This document shows, in pieces, positions 40,684 through 49,015 of a stretch of DNA of 64,000 bases. How positions within the stretch are numbered: position 1 is the first letter of the stretch; the number at the start of each line of letters is the position of its first letter. The notes under the pieces are model-generated. The model worked only from the letters and a program-made list of their open reading frames with translations, did no database searches and was not told the origin of the DNA. Source of the stretch: Bacillota bacterium (GTDB lineage Bacteria; Bacillota; Limnochordia; Limnochordales; DUMU01); NCBI GenBank assembly GCA_012839805.1, contig DUMU01000035.1:41296-105295 (forward strand). The letters run 5' to 3'. The position numbers and the translations under genes are program-made.

Positions 40684-42519
40684 GTGCTGGCCGAACTGCA
40701 CATCCGCAACTTTGCTCTGATCGACGAGATCTCTCTCTCTTTCGGTCCCGGCCTCACCGTGTTGACCGGGGAGACGGGGGCGGGCAAGTCGATCATCATC
40801 GATGCTCTCCAGCTGGCATTGGGCGCCAGGGGTTCTACCGATAGCATCGCGGACGGATCGGCCTCGCTAGTTGTTGAGGCCATCTTTTCACTATCCGATT
40901 CCAGAACCTCGGCCTGCCGGCAACTCCTCATGGAACTCGAGCTCCTCGATCCGGACGAGCCGGACACTCTCCTGCTCAGTCGCGAGATTCATCGTTCGGG
41001 GCGGAGCCGCTGCCGCGTCAACGGCCGTCTCGTCCCCTTGGGAATCCTGGCGCGTCTTGGGGGTACTCTCGTGGACTGGCTCGGGCAGCACGAGCACCAG
41101 TCTTTGCTCCAAAGGGATGTCCAAAGGCGACTCCTCGACCGGTATGGGGGTGAGGAGGAGGTTCACCTGGCCGCGGAGGTGGAACGGCTCTACCAAGAGC
41201 AAAAGCGCGTCCAGTCGGAACTCGGCCGGCTGCGGGCCGCCGAGGCCGAGCGGGAGCGCGAAATGGACCGGCTCCGCTACGAGCTACGGGAGATGGAGGA
41301 GGCCGGTCTTCGCCCCGGGGAACTGGAGGAACTGGAGCGGGAGGAGCGACGGCTGCGCCATGCGGAAAGACTCCTCACCGCAGTAACCATGGCATACCAG
41401 CGGCTCTACGAAGGAACGCCGGAGGAGGGTAGAGGACAGGCGGGGCCCGGTGCCGCGGCCGTGGACCTCTTGGGAGAGGCGGCGCGGGAGCTCGAATTCG
41501 CTGCGAAAGTGGACGAAGAGCTCAAAGGGGTGTGGCAGGCAGTTCAACAGGCGGAGGAGGAGGTAGCGGAGGCGGCCCGGCAGCTTCGCCGTTACCGGGA
41601 GACCCTGGCGGTCGACCCGGAGCGCCTGGAAGCGGTGGCTCGCCGGCTCGACCTGATTCGCCGGCTGGCTCGCAAGTACGGCAGTACTGCCGCCGCGAGT
41701 ACCCCGGGGGCCGGCGATCCGGTGGAGAGCATCCTGGCCTATCGCCGGATGGCCGAGGCCAGGTTACGGGATCTTGAGCGAAGTGATACGCGCGCCGGGG
41801 AACTGGAAAGCGAGCTACACCGGCTGCGCCGGGAACTGGTCGAACGTGCCGCCACGCTCACGGCCAGGCGCCGGGAGACGGCAGCCAGGCTCGCTGCCTC
41901 CTTACCCGATCAGCTGGGCGCGCTGGCCCTGGAGAATTCCAGATTCGAGATTGCCCTCCTTCCCGCACGTCCCGAGCCCGATGCGGGGGGCGGCGGAATT
42001 GGCCCGCACGGGGCCGAGCAGGTGGAGTTCCTTTTCTCCGCCAATCCCGGGTTGCCGCCCGAACCACTGGCCAAAGTAGCTTCCGGCGGAGAGCTTTCCC
42101 GGGTGAGCCTGGCCCTGAAAGCGGCGCTGGCCAGTGCCGACGAGACGCCGGTACTCGTCTTCGATGAAGTGGAGGCAGGTGTGGGTGGACGGGCGGTACT
42201 TCGCCTGGCCGAGGTGCTGGAACGGCTCGCCCGGCACCACCAGGTGCTTTGCGTGACCCATGCCCCGGCGGTGGCCGCCCGGGCGCACCGCCAGCTGGCC
42301 GTGGAAAAGCGGGTGGATCAGGGGCGGGCGCACGTGGTGGTGCGCGCGGTGGAAGGAGAGGAACGGCTCGCCGAGATCGTGCGCATGCTGGGCGGCGAGC
42401 GGGAATCGGCCGCGGCGTGGGAATATGCCCGCGGGTTGCTGGCCCGGCCGGCAGAGGACGAGGCCGATGGGCAGGAGGTGCGCAAAGGCGCGCGTAAGCA
42501 CCGCTCAGGCCAGAATTAA
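40684..42519 (+). CDS. recN: DNA repair protein RecN
   Basis: An SMC-like ATPase acting early in double-strand break repair. Walker A GETGAGKSIIIDALQLALG lies near residue 29. A Q-loop region WLGQHEHQSLL is followed by a long coiled coil (about 165-390, Glu/Arg-rich). The ABC signature KVASGGELSRVSLALK and Walker B VLVFDEVEAGVGG end the protein, followed by VLCVTHAPAVAARA. At 611 residues it is slightly longer than usual, with a basic tail. GTG 40684 lies 19 nt after argR. Confidence 0.96.
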   Translation: MLAELHIRNFALIDEISLSFGPGLTVLTGETGAGKSIIIDALQLALGARGSTDSIADGSASLVVEAIFSLSDSRTSACRQLLMELELLDPDEPDTLLLSREIHRSGRSRCRVNGRLVPLGILARLGGTLVDWLGQHEHQSLLQRDVQRRLLDRYGGEEEVHLAAEVERLYQEQKRVQSELGRLRAAEAEREREMDRLRYELREMEEAGLRPGELEELEREERRLRHAERLLTAVTMAYQRLYEGTPEEGRGQAGPGAAAVDLLGEAARELEFAAKVDEELKGVWQAVQQAEEEVAEAARQLRRYRETLAVDPERLEAVARRLDLIRRLARKYGSTAAASTPGAGDPVESILAYRRMAEARLRDLERSDTRAGELESELHRLRRELVERAATLTARRRETAARLAASLPDQLGALALENSRFEIALLPARPEPDAGGGGIGPHGAEQVEFLFSANPGLPPEPLAKVASGGELSRVSLALKAALASADETPVLVFDEVEAGVGGRAVLRLAEVLERLARHHQVLCVTHAPAVAARAHRQLAVEKRVDQGRAHVVVRAVEGEERLAEIVRMLGGERESAAAWEYARGLLARPAEDEADGQEVRKGARKHRSGQN

Positions 42520-42533
42520 CTGGTAATCCCTAC

Positions 42534-42563
42534 CCATAATCCGGCCGGGCGGCGTGCATGCTA
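42534..42563 (+). promoter_or_regulatory. Forespore (sigma-F/sigma-G type) promoter candidate for spoIVB
   Basis: CCATA (42534-42538), an 18-bp spacer and CATGCTA (42557-42563). The -10 fits the CATnMTA consensus exactly and the -35 fits GHATR in four of five positions. In B. subtilis spoIVB is transcribed by sigma-F and sigma-G, so both position and identity make sense. Confidence 0.55.
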
Positions 42564-42615
42564 CTCTTCGAGTCCCTGCTTTCGAACGTCGGGAGCGGGT
42601 GAGAGGAGGGCGGGC

Positions 42616-44103
42616 ATGCCGAAAAACGGCCAAGGCGAGGAGGGTCAAACCGGCGTCGCCGGCGCCGGCGGCAAGGTAGGGAAAGGAAAAAGGACCGGGC
42701 TCGCCCGGCGTCTTTTTTATTCTTTTCTGGTATTGAACGGCTTCCTCAGTTCCATTCTCGGTTGGTCGGTCTCCCGCTGGCCGGAGAGCCTGCGGATCTT
42801 TCCCGGGCAGCCACTGCCGTACCCGGCCGCCTTTCCTATTACGGTCACGGCCTCGGCCGGTTCGCAGCCGCGCACCGGAGGCCAGCCGCAACCGGAGAGG
42901 TCGGACGGCGAGAAAAGGGCCGCTCGTCGACCGGGCTCGCCAACCGGGGGCTGGCACGAGATCGGCCAGTACCGCCTGGAGATCCGGGTGGGGCGATGGA
43001 CGGTTCGGACCGTGGACCTGGAGGTCGTACCGCCGGCCCAAGTCATACCGGGTGGAGAAGCCATCGGAGTTCTGCTTGCCCCGTCGGGGCTCATCGTTTC
43101 CCGTCACCAACCCCTGATCGGAATCGATGGCAAGGAGCGGTATCCGGCCCGGGAAGCCGGTATCGAAGTGGGAGACGTCCTGCTCTCGGTGGCGTCGCGG
43201 CGGGTGGAATCGCCGGCCGACGTATCGCTGCTCGTGGAAGCCTACGGTGAGCAGGGGAAGGACCTCGAACTGGAGCTACTCCGGGAAGGGCGGATCGTTC
43301 GTACCCGCATCCGGCCGGTGGCCGTGCGTATGCCCCGACCCGATGGTTCTGAGCGAGTAGTTCACCTGCTGGGTCTGCTCCTCCAGGAACCGGTGGCCGG
43401 AGTGGGCACGCTTTCTTTTGTTGAGCCGGAGACGGGGGTATTCGGGGCCCTGGGCCATATGGTGGTGGGAAGTAGTGGTAACCCGCTGCCCATGATGGCC
43501 GGCCGGATCGTCAGTGCCTACATTACCGGGGTTCAGCCGGGGTGGCGGGGACTGCCGGGGGAGAAGATCGGCATTTTCGACCACGAACGGGACCTCTTAG
43601 GATACATCGAAAAAAATACGGCTTTCGGGATATTCGGACACCTGGATCCGGCCGCGGCCGCCCTGGCCAGCTTCCATCAGCGACAGACCGCCGTGCCGGT
43701 AGCCTTGGCGAACGAAGTTCACCCGGGGGAGGCGATGATGCTCACCGTATTACACGGCCGGGAGGTGCAAGCCTTCCGGGTGGAGATCGAAAAAGTCTCC
43801 CGGCAAACCCGGCCGGATGACAAGGGGATGGTAATCCGCATCACAGATCCGCGCCTTCTGCAGGAGGCGGGGGGAATCGTGCAGGGGATGAGCGGAAGCC
43901 CCGTCATCCAGGAGGGGAAATTCGCCGGGGTGGTCACCCACGTTTTCGTGAACGACCAGACTCGAGGATACGGAGTTCTGGCGGAATGGATGCTGGCGGA
44001 GGCGGGCTTGTGGAAACCGGGGAGGAGGGAGCCCCCCTCCGTCGAAAGGGAGGGTGCGCCGTTGCCGCTCCCCGCCGTACGGAGTTCAAGAGGAGGTCGT
44101 TGA
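42616..44103 (+). CDS. spoIVB: SpoIVB serine peptidase (stage IV sporulation protein B)
   Basis: A secreted forespore S55 peptidase that signals across the intermembrane space and triggers pro-sigma-K processing by cleaving SpoIVFA. A basic N-terminus and one membrane helix (~32-50) are followed by a linker and a PDZ domain (~150-235: AREAGIEVGDVLLSVASRRV). The peptidase domain has catalytic His281 (GALGHMVVG) and Ser426 (VQGMSGSPVIQ). The domain order is standard; at 495 residues it is ~65 longer than in Bacillus. SigK, its downstream target, is at 13.4 kb in this window. The ATG follows gagaggaggg. Confidence 0.95.
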   Translation: MPKNGQGEEGQTGVAGAGGKVGKGKRTGLARRLFYSFLVLNGFLSSILGWSVSRWPESLRIFPGQPLPYPAAFPITVTASAGSQPRTGGQPQPERSDGEKRAARRPGSPTGGWHEIGQYRLEIRVGRWTVRTVDLEVVPPAQVIPGGEAIGVLLAPSGLIVSRHQPLIGIDGKERYPAREAGIEVGDVLLSVASRRVESPADVSLLVEAYGEQGKDLELELLREGRIVRTRIRPVAVRMPRPDGSERVVHLLGLLLQEPVAGVGTLSFVEPETGVFGALGHMVVGSSGNPLPMMAGRIVSAYITGVQPGWRGLPGEKIGIFDHERDLLGYIEKNTAFGIFGHLDPAAAALASFHQRQTAVPVALANEVHPGEAMMLTVLHGREVQAFRVEIEKVSRQTRPDDKGMVIRITDPRLLQEAGGIVQGMSGSPVIQEGKFAGVVTHVFVNDQTRGYGVLAEWMLAEAGLWKPGRREPPSVEREGAPLPLPAVRSSRGGR

Positions 44104-44111
44104 TTCGACAA
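44104..44111 (+). promoter_or_regulatory. Perfect 0A box overlapping the spo0A start codon
   Basis: TTCGACAA at 44104-44111 is the exact complement of the Spo0A-binding sequence TTGTCGAA. Its last base is the A of the spo0A ATG and it lies between the ribosome binding site (aggaggt, 44092-44098) and the start. A 6/7 match (CGTCGAA) occurs at 44040-44046. Confidence 0.5.
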
Positions 44112-44917
44112 TGCTACCGGGCAAAACCCACCCGGTCGCCACCGTTCTGGTCGCGGACGCGGACGAGGCATTAACACAGGCGCTTAGAGACGAACTCGAC
44201 AGGGAACGGGATGGATTACGACTCATCGGGGTGGCGCGCAGCGGGCCGGAAGCCGTGAGAGTGTGTCAACGACGCCGGCCCGATCTTCTCCTTCTCGACC
44301 TCATCCTTCCCGGGCTCGATGGCCTGGCGGTGCTGCAGACCTTGAGGCGCCGCGCGCTCCTCGACCGGGTCAAAGTGGTGATCCATACCGCCTTGCGGGA
44401 CGAGGAAGTAGTCGCTCATTGCCTCAGCGAGTTCCGGGTTGCCTATTTCAGCGTCAAGCCGTTGCAGCTTCCGCTCCTGGTGTGCCGGCTCCGGGAGGTA
44501 GCGGCGGGCGTCTGGCCGGGTGGGCGCGATCTCGTCCGGGGGGCGCAACAAGTGGAGCAGGCCGCCACCCGGCATCTCGATTCCCTTGGAATACCGTCTC
44601 ATTACAAGGGCTACCGGTACCTGAGGGAAGCGATCCGCTTGACCGTGGTCTCGCCGGAGCTTCTCTCTCCTATCACGGGTAGACTTTACCGGTTGATTGC
44701 CCAGCGTTACGCTACCAGTCCCAACGGAGTGGAACGTTCCATTCGTCACGCTATCGAAACGGCCTGCACCAGAGGCAACCTGGAGGTGATCAATGCCCTC
44801 TTTTCTCACAGCATCGACCAGAACCGCGGCAAACCCTCCAACTCGCTTTTCATTGCCAGGCTGGCCGACAAGATCAGGCTCGAGGCCGGAAGGAAAGGGG
44901 GGTGGCGTTCCAGGTAG
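44111..44917 (+). CDS. spo0A: Sporulation transcription factor Spo0A
   Basis: Master response regulator of sporulation. The receiver domain (residues 1-~125) has acidic residues in VADADEAL, the phosphorylated Asp63 in LLLLDLILPGLDG, Thr in VVIHTALRD and Lys in YFSVKPLQ. The C-terminal DNA-binding domain has the Spo0A hallmark GIPSHYKGYRYLREAI, ATSPNGVERSIRHAIETA with the recognition helix, and KPSNSLFIARLADKIRLE. At 268 residues it is normal. ATG 44111 follows spoIVB directly, the conserved Firmicutes order. The Shine-Dalgarno spacing (12 nt) is long because an apparent 0A box lies in between. No clear sigma-H promoter was found. Confidence 0.96.
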   Translation: MLPGKTHPVATVLVADADEALTQALRDELDRERDGLRLIGVARSGPEAVRVCQRRRPDLLLLDLILPGLDGLAVLQTLRRRALLDRVKVVIHTALRDEEVVAHCLSEFRVAYFSVKPLQLPLLVCRLREVAAGVWPGGRDLVRGAQQVEQAATRHLDSLGIPSHYKGYRYLREAIRLTVVSPELLSPITGRLYRLIAQRYATSPNGVERSIRHAIETACTRGNLEVINALFSHSIDQNRGKPSNSLFIARLADKIRLEAGRKGGWRSR

Positions 44918-44994
44918 CGCCCGCGCCCGCGCCCGACCGGTGCCCGCGGGGCCAGCCGGGCAGCCGGGCAAGCTAAGGGGCGGGGGATGTCAGA

Positions 44995-46134
44995 GTGAAG
45001 GTGATCTCGGGCCGGGCGCGTCTGGGCCGGCGAACTAAGGAACTGGTTCGCCGGCTGGCCCCGGGTGATATTGCCGTGATCGACCACGCCGACCTCGACG
45101 AGGTGGCTGCCGAGGCCCTGCGGCGAGCCCGGGTGGTGGCGGTGGTCAATACTCGCCCCTTCCTTACCGGTCGTTTCCCTCATCATGGCCCGGACCGGCT
45201 CCTGGAGGCGGGTATCCCGCTTCTGGAAGAGGTGGACGAACGGGTCTTCACCGGGCTGACCGATGGTGAGCCCATCGAGATCGACGAACTCGGCCACCTG
45301 GCTCAGGCCGGGCGGCTGGTCGCCCGGGGAGTCTTTCTTGACCCGGCGGAGCTGCAGCGCCGCCGGGAGCGGGCAGAAAAGTATTTGGATCGCGCTCTGA
45401 TCAGGTTCGTTCAGAACACGCTGGATTACGCCCGGCGTGAACAGGAAGCTCTGCTGCGCCCGGTAGAGTTGCCGGAGCTCCCCGTGGATCTGTCCGGCCG
45501 GCAGGTGGTGATCGTGGTTCGCGGCCCGGGGTTCCGCGACGACCTCCGGGCGATCTTGGACTATCTGGACGATGTCAGGCCGGTAACGATCGGAGTTGAC
45601 GGCGGCGCGGACGGGTTGCGGGAACTTGGGTATGAACCCTCCCTGATCGTGGGAGACATGGATTCCGTGAGCGATGAGGCCCTGCGTTCGTGCCCGTTCC
45701 TGGTAGTGCATGCCTATCCGGATGGACGGGCCCCGGGCCTCGAGCGCATTCGTCGCCTGGGTCTCGAGCAGAAGGCAAGGGTGGCTCCTCTTACCGGGAC
45801 CAGTGAGGACCTGGCCCTCATCCTGGCCGCTCAAGAGGGAGCCTCCCTCATCGTGCTGGTAGGGGGGCACAGCCACCTGGTCGATTTCCTGGAAAAAGGT
45901 CGGGCCGGCATGGCCAGCACGCTCCTGGCCCGCCTGCGGGTGGGCCCCCGCCTCATCGACGCGCGCGGGGTGAGTATTCTCTACGGTCGCGGGGGAAAGG
46001 GAACCGGGCGCCGGGAGATGGTGGCGATCGCTGCCTCTGCCCTGGTGCCCGTACTGGTGCTCTTTGGGCTTTCCCCCCTTTGGTCCAACCTGTTCCGACT
46101 TCTGAAGCTATGGATACTGTGGCGTCTGGGATAG
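44995..46134 (+). CDS. steA: SteA-like putative cytokinetic ring protein (thiamine pyrophosphokinase-like fold)
   Basis: A 379-residue protein. The middle (about residues 165-300) resembles a thiamin pyrophosphokinase catalytic fold: VTIGVDGGADGLRELGYEPS, LIVGDMDSVSDEAL and GTSEDLALILAAQEGA. The N-terminus (GRARLGRRTKELVRRLAPGD, AVIDHADLDEVAAEAL) and a C-terminal membrane helix (MVAIAASALVPVLVLFGL) are typical of SteA. In Corynebacterium SteA and SteB affect cell division and envelope integrity; in Firmicutes the pair often lies downstream of spo0A, as here. A role in division or spore envelope is inference. The GTG has a weak ribosome binding site. Confidence 0.82.
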   Translation: MKVISGRARLGRRTKELVRRLAPGDIAVIDHADLDEVAAEALRRARVVAVVNTRPFLTGRFPHHGPDRLLEAGIPLLEEVDERVFTGLTDGEPIEIDELGHLAQAGRLVARGVFLDPAELQRRRERAEKYLDRALIRFVQNTLDYARREQEALLRPVELPELPVDLSGRQVVIVVRGPGFRDDLRAILDYLDDVRPVTIGVDGGADGLRELGYEPSLIVGDMDSVSDEALRSCPFLVVHAYPDGRAPGLERIRRLGLEQKARVAPLTGTSEDLALILAAQEGASLIVLVGGHSHLVDFLEKGRAGMASTLLARLRVGPRLIDARGVSILYGRGGKGTGRREMVAIAASALVPVLVLFGLSPLWSNLFRLLKLWILWRLG

Positions 46135-46147
46135 GAGAGTAGAGGGC

Positions 46148-47200
46148 ATGGATCGCGGGAGATTCCCGGCAGTCACCGTAGCCGCCATCTTCCTCGCCCT
46201 CGGGATCGGTCTTTTGGCCGGCTCGGCACTCTCCGTCGGAGACGATCTGCAGCAACGCCAGGCTCTGCTTTTGGCACACCTCGAAGCCGAGATGAACAAA
46301 GTTCGCCAGGCGCAGGACCGGCTAAACCTGCAGTTGCACCGGGAAGTTGCCGCCCGGGAGCGGGCCGAGGAGATAGCGCAAACCCTGCTGGAATGGGCGG
46401 TGGCGGATCGCCTGGCCGGGGAGGCCGTGGCGGTGGTCTACGCCTCCCCCACGGCCGCCGAATGGGCCCGCCCTTTTAGCAGTACTCTCCGGTTGGCAGG
46501 GGTGCAGATACTGGGTGAATGGCGCGTTCATCCCGGGGAACTTGACCCCGGCGGCCATAGCGGCGGGGCTTCCGACCCGATCGGCCAGGCCGTAACCCGG
46601 GTGCTGGCCATGATCGGTCAGGCCAGGGCGGCCGGCCGGAATCCAGGAGGGAACGAATCGTCAACGGCGCTACCGGAAGCACAGCTCCCGATGCCCGGAC
46701 CCGGGGCAGGCCCCCCGGCCGGAGAGCCGGAGATGGGCAACGAAGAGCCGCGATCGGAGGCCGCCGGGAACCCCGGCAGAGAAAAAGCCCGGGCGGAACA
46801 ACCCGTTCTCCTGGTGCTGGTTCAAGCGGTGGACATGGGGGCCGGAGCCGATAAGATCAGCAACTCACCATCAATTGATCCGGCGACCATGGAGTTTCAC
46901 CGTCAACTCCTGCTGCAGGCCAAGCGGAGCGGCTGGCAACGCCTGGCGCTGGGCGTGTTCCGGGATCCGACCTGCTCCTTGACGCCGGCGTCGCCTGGCG
47001 TCGAGGAAATAGTGCGCCTTTACGCCCGCCAGGGCGCTCTGGTCGTGGACGGTCTCGAAACCAGCGGTGGGCAAGCCGCAATGATCCTGGGCTTATACGT
47101 TGGTGCCCGCGGGGTGCTGGGCATCTTCCCGGACGGTACTCTGCTGCCTGCCTTCCCCCGGGTCGTACCGGCCGCTACGGGCGGGGAGCGGGTGTCATGA
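46148..47200 (+). CDS. steB: SteB/MctB-like (copper transporter family) membrane-anchored protein
   Basis: A 350-residue protein with one N-terminal membrane helix (VTAVAAIFLALGIGLLAGSAL region) and a coiled-coil segment (residues ~40-85: QAQDRLNLQLHREVAARERA). An extracytoplasmic domain is followed by a variable Gly/Pro/Glu-rich stretch at ~160-225. The layout matches the MctB family, annotated as copper transporter in mycobacteria but genetically paired with SteA as SteB. The adjacent steA supports that partner role over copper transport. It overlaps the next gene by 4 nt. Confidence 0.78.
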   Translation: MDRGRFPAVTVAAIFLALGIGLLAGSALSVGDDLQQRQALLLAHLEAEMNKVRQAQDRLNLQLHREVAARERAEEIAQTLLEWAVADRLAGEAVAVVYASPTAAEWARPFSSTLRLAGVQILGEWRVHPGELDPGGHSGGASDPIGQAVTRVLAMIGQARAAGRNPGGNESSTALPEAQLPMPGPGAGPPAGEPEMGNEEPRSEAAGNPGREKARAEQPVLLVLVQAVDMGAGADKISNSPSIDPATMEFHRQLLLQAKRSGWQRLALGVFRDPTCSLTPASPGVEEIVRLYARQGALVVDGLETSGGQAAMILGLYVGARGVLGIFPDGTLLPAFPRVVPAATGGERVS

Positions 47201-47925
47201 TGACGGCGAAAGCGGTGGTGAGCGCCATCGTACCGGCTCGTGACGAGGAGGCCACCGTGGCCCAGACGGTTCAGGCCCTGCGGGGCTGCCCCCTCGTTGA
47301 CGAGGTAGTGGTCGTGGACGACGGTTCCCGCGACGGGACGGCCGTCCGGGCTCAGCAGGCTGGTGCCCGCGTGGTACGTCTCAGTAAGAACCAGGGTAAG
47401 GCTGCCGCGCTGGACGCGGGCGTCCGCGAGACCGAAGGCGAGGTTCTTCTCTTCGTCGACGCCGATCTGGGGGCGAGCGCGACCCTCACCCTGCTCCTGG
47501 TGGGGCCGGTGCTTACCGGAACGGTGGATATGGCCATCGCGCACCTCCTTCCCGGCCGGTCGCCCGGTGATAATCCCGGCCTCGCATCCCGACCGCGCCG
47601 GGGGGCAGGCCTGGGCCTGGCCGTCGGGCTGGCCTGCCGTGCCATCCGCGAACTCACGGGCTGGGAGCCGCAATCGCCCCTTTCAGGACAGCGCGCCCTC
47701 CGGCGCGCGGTATGGGAGGCGGTAAGGCCGCTGCCTCCCGGTTTCGGAGTGGAGGTGGCCCTGACGATTCGTTCACTTGAGCGAGGGTTTCGCCTGATGG
47801 AGGTGCCGCTGCCGTTGGTTCACCGGGTCACCGGCTGGGGGATCAGCGACATCTGGCATCGGGCCCGGCAGTGGTGGCAGATCCGGCAGGCAGTCGAGCA
47901 GTGCCGGCGCGAGGTGGGAGGTTAG
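47197..47925 (+). CDS. Family 2 glycosyltransferase
   Basis: A GT-A fold transferase of 242 residues. The N-terminal nucleotide-sugar site is VSAIVPARDEEATVAQTVQA with VVVDDGSRDGT, and the DXD motif is LLFVDADLG. The region after ~110 is lower in similarity and ends in a basic segment (WWQIRQAVEQCRREV). The size suggests transfer of one sugar to a lipid or envelope acceptor. The acceptor is not identifiable, but the coupling (ATGA-type overlap) to steB and the following MraY-like enzyme suggest a short envelope-glycan pathway. A second ATG at 47200 is an alternative start. Confidence 0.85.
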   Translation: MMTAKAVVSAIVPARDEEATVAQTVQALRGCPLVDEVVVVDDGSRDGTAVRAQQAGARVVRLSKNQGKAAALDAGVRETEGEVLLFVDADLGASATLTLLLVGPVLTGTVDMAIAHLLPGRSPGDNPGLASRPRRGAGLGLAVGLACRAIRELTGWEPQSPLSGQRALRRAVWEAVRPLPPGFGVEVALTIRSLERGFRLMEVPLPLVHRVTGWGISDIWHRARQWWQIRQAVEQCRREVGG

Positions 47926-47930
47926 GAACC

Positions 47931-48851
47931 GTGCCGGCATGGGTCTCCGTCGTCTTCCTGATCGGTATCGGGACGGCTTTCGCCGGTTACCACTGGCTCC
48001 CCCTCGCGATGGGCATGCTCGGGCGGGGTGCGCCGACGGCCCGCAACTTCCAGGGGCGCTTCCTCCCGGTAGGGGGCGGGATCGGTTACCTCGTACCGCT
48101 TCTGGCCGCCGTGGGTTTGGGGATCGGACTGCGGGTCCTCACCGTTGAACTGGGAGCATCGTTCCTGTTCGCTTTGGCGGCCCTGGGCTTTCTCGGTTTT
48201 TTTGACGATGCGTGCGGCGACCATGTCTATCGAGGTTGGTCGGGGCATTGGCGGGCCTGGAGGCAGGACCGGATCCTCACTACCGGTCTTTTCAAGGCCG
48301 GGGGAGGGGGATTCGTGGCTCTCTTGGTCAGCCTGGCACTCACTCACCCCTGGACCGGCGGCGGGTCGTGGCCGGGCGGTGTCGTGAATGGACTCAGTTG
48401 GGTCACCGGCGCACTCTTCCTGGCCCTGGCGACCAATGCTTTGAACCTCCTCGACCTGCGACCGGGGCGGGCCATCAAAGCGTATTACCTGGGCATCCTA
48501 CCCCCTCTGTTGCTCCTTTTCGCCGGCCTTTTCGCCGAAGCGCCGGGCATGCCACCTGCCACCTCCCGTCCCCAGGTTGCCGCCATACTCCTCTGGTCGG
48601 CCACGAGCCTTCTTGCCTACCTACCTAGGGAACTGCAAGCGGAAGTGATGATAGGCGACACCGGCGCCAACCCGCTCGGGCTGCTTTTCGGGGCGGCCTG
48701 GCTTGTTCTCTTACCCTTTTGGGGCCAGGCAACGGGTGTACTCCTCCTGGTCTGGTTTCAACGCTATGCCGGTTCAGTATCGCTTACCGAAACCATCACC
48801 CGGCATCCCTGGCTTGACCGGCTGGACCGTTGGGGGCGACCCGACGGGTAG
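47931..48851 (+). CDS. MraY/WecA family (GT4) polyprenyl-phosphate sugar-1-phosphate transferase-like protein
   Basis: A polytopic membrane protein with about nine helices (306 residues). Family motifs are present: GFLGFFDDACGD (Asp pair for Mg2+), ATNALNLLDLRPGRAIKAY and MIGDTGANPLGLLFG. These enzymes transfer a phosphosugar from UDP-sugar to undecaprenyl phosphate. Canonical MraY lies in the dcw cluster, so this is a paralog; in Clostridia it is found with steAB and a GT2. GTG 47931 follows gggaggttagg. The real substrate is unknown. Confidence 0.84.
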   Translation: MPAWVSVVFLIGIGTAFAGYHWLPLAMGMLGRGAPTARNFQGRFLPVGGGIGYLVPLLAAVGLGIGLRVLTVELGASFLFALAALGFLGFFDDACGDHVYRGWSGHWRAWRQDRILTTGLFKAGGGGFVALLVSLALTHPWTGGGSWPGGVVNGLSWVTGALFLALATNALNLLDLRPGRAIKAYYLGILPPLLLLFAGLFAEAPGMPPATSRPQVAAILLWSATSLLAYLPRELQAEVMIGDTGANPLGLLFGAAWLVLLPFWGQATGVLLLVWFQRYAGSVSLTETITRHPWLDRLDRWGRPDG

Positions 48852-48953
48852 CAGGACCGGCTCGCCCCGGTGGCGAATCCCAATTGAACCAGGCCCATCC
48901 GTGGTGCGTCTAGTAGGGAAAACCCGCCAGAGGACGTTGAACGGGGCGGGAAT

Positions 48954-48983
48954 GCATATCCTGGACCAAACAATGCCATACTG
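48954..48983 (+). promoter_or_regulatory. Forespore sigma-G-type promoter candidate for the LysM-SleB hydrolase
   Basis: GCATA (48954-48958) matches GHATR. After 18 bp, CATACTG (48977-48983) matches CATnMTA in six of seven positions. It would initiate near 48990, 26 nt before the gene. SleB is under sigma-G control in Bacillus. Confidence 0.5.
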
Positions 48984-49015
48984 CCACCAGGTATAGGAAA
49001 GAATGGGGGAGGTAC

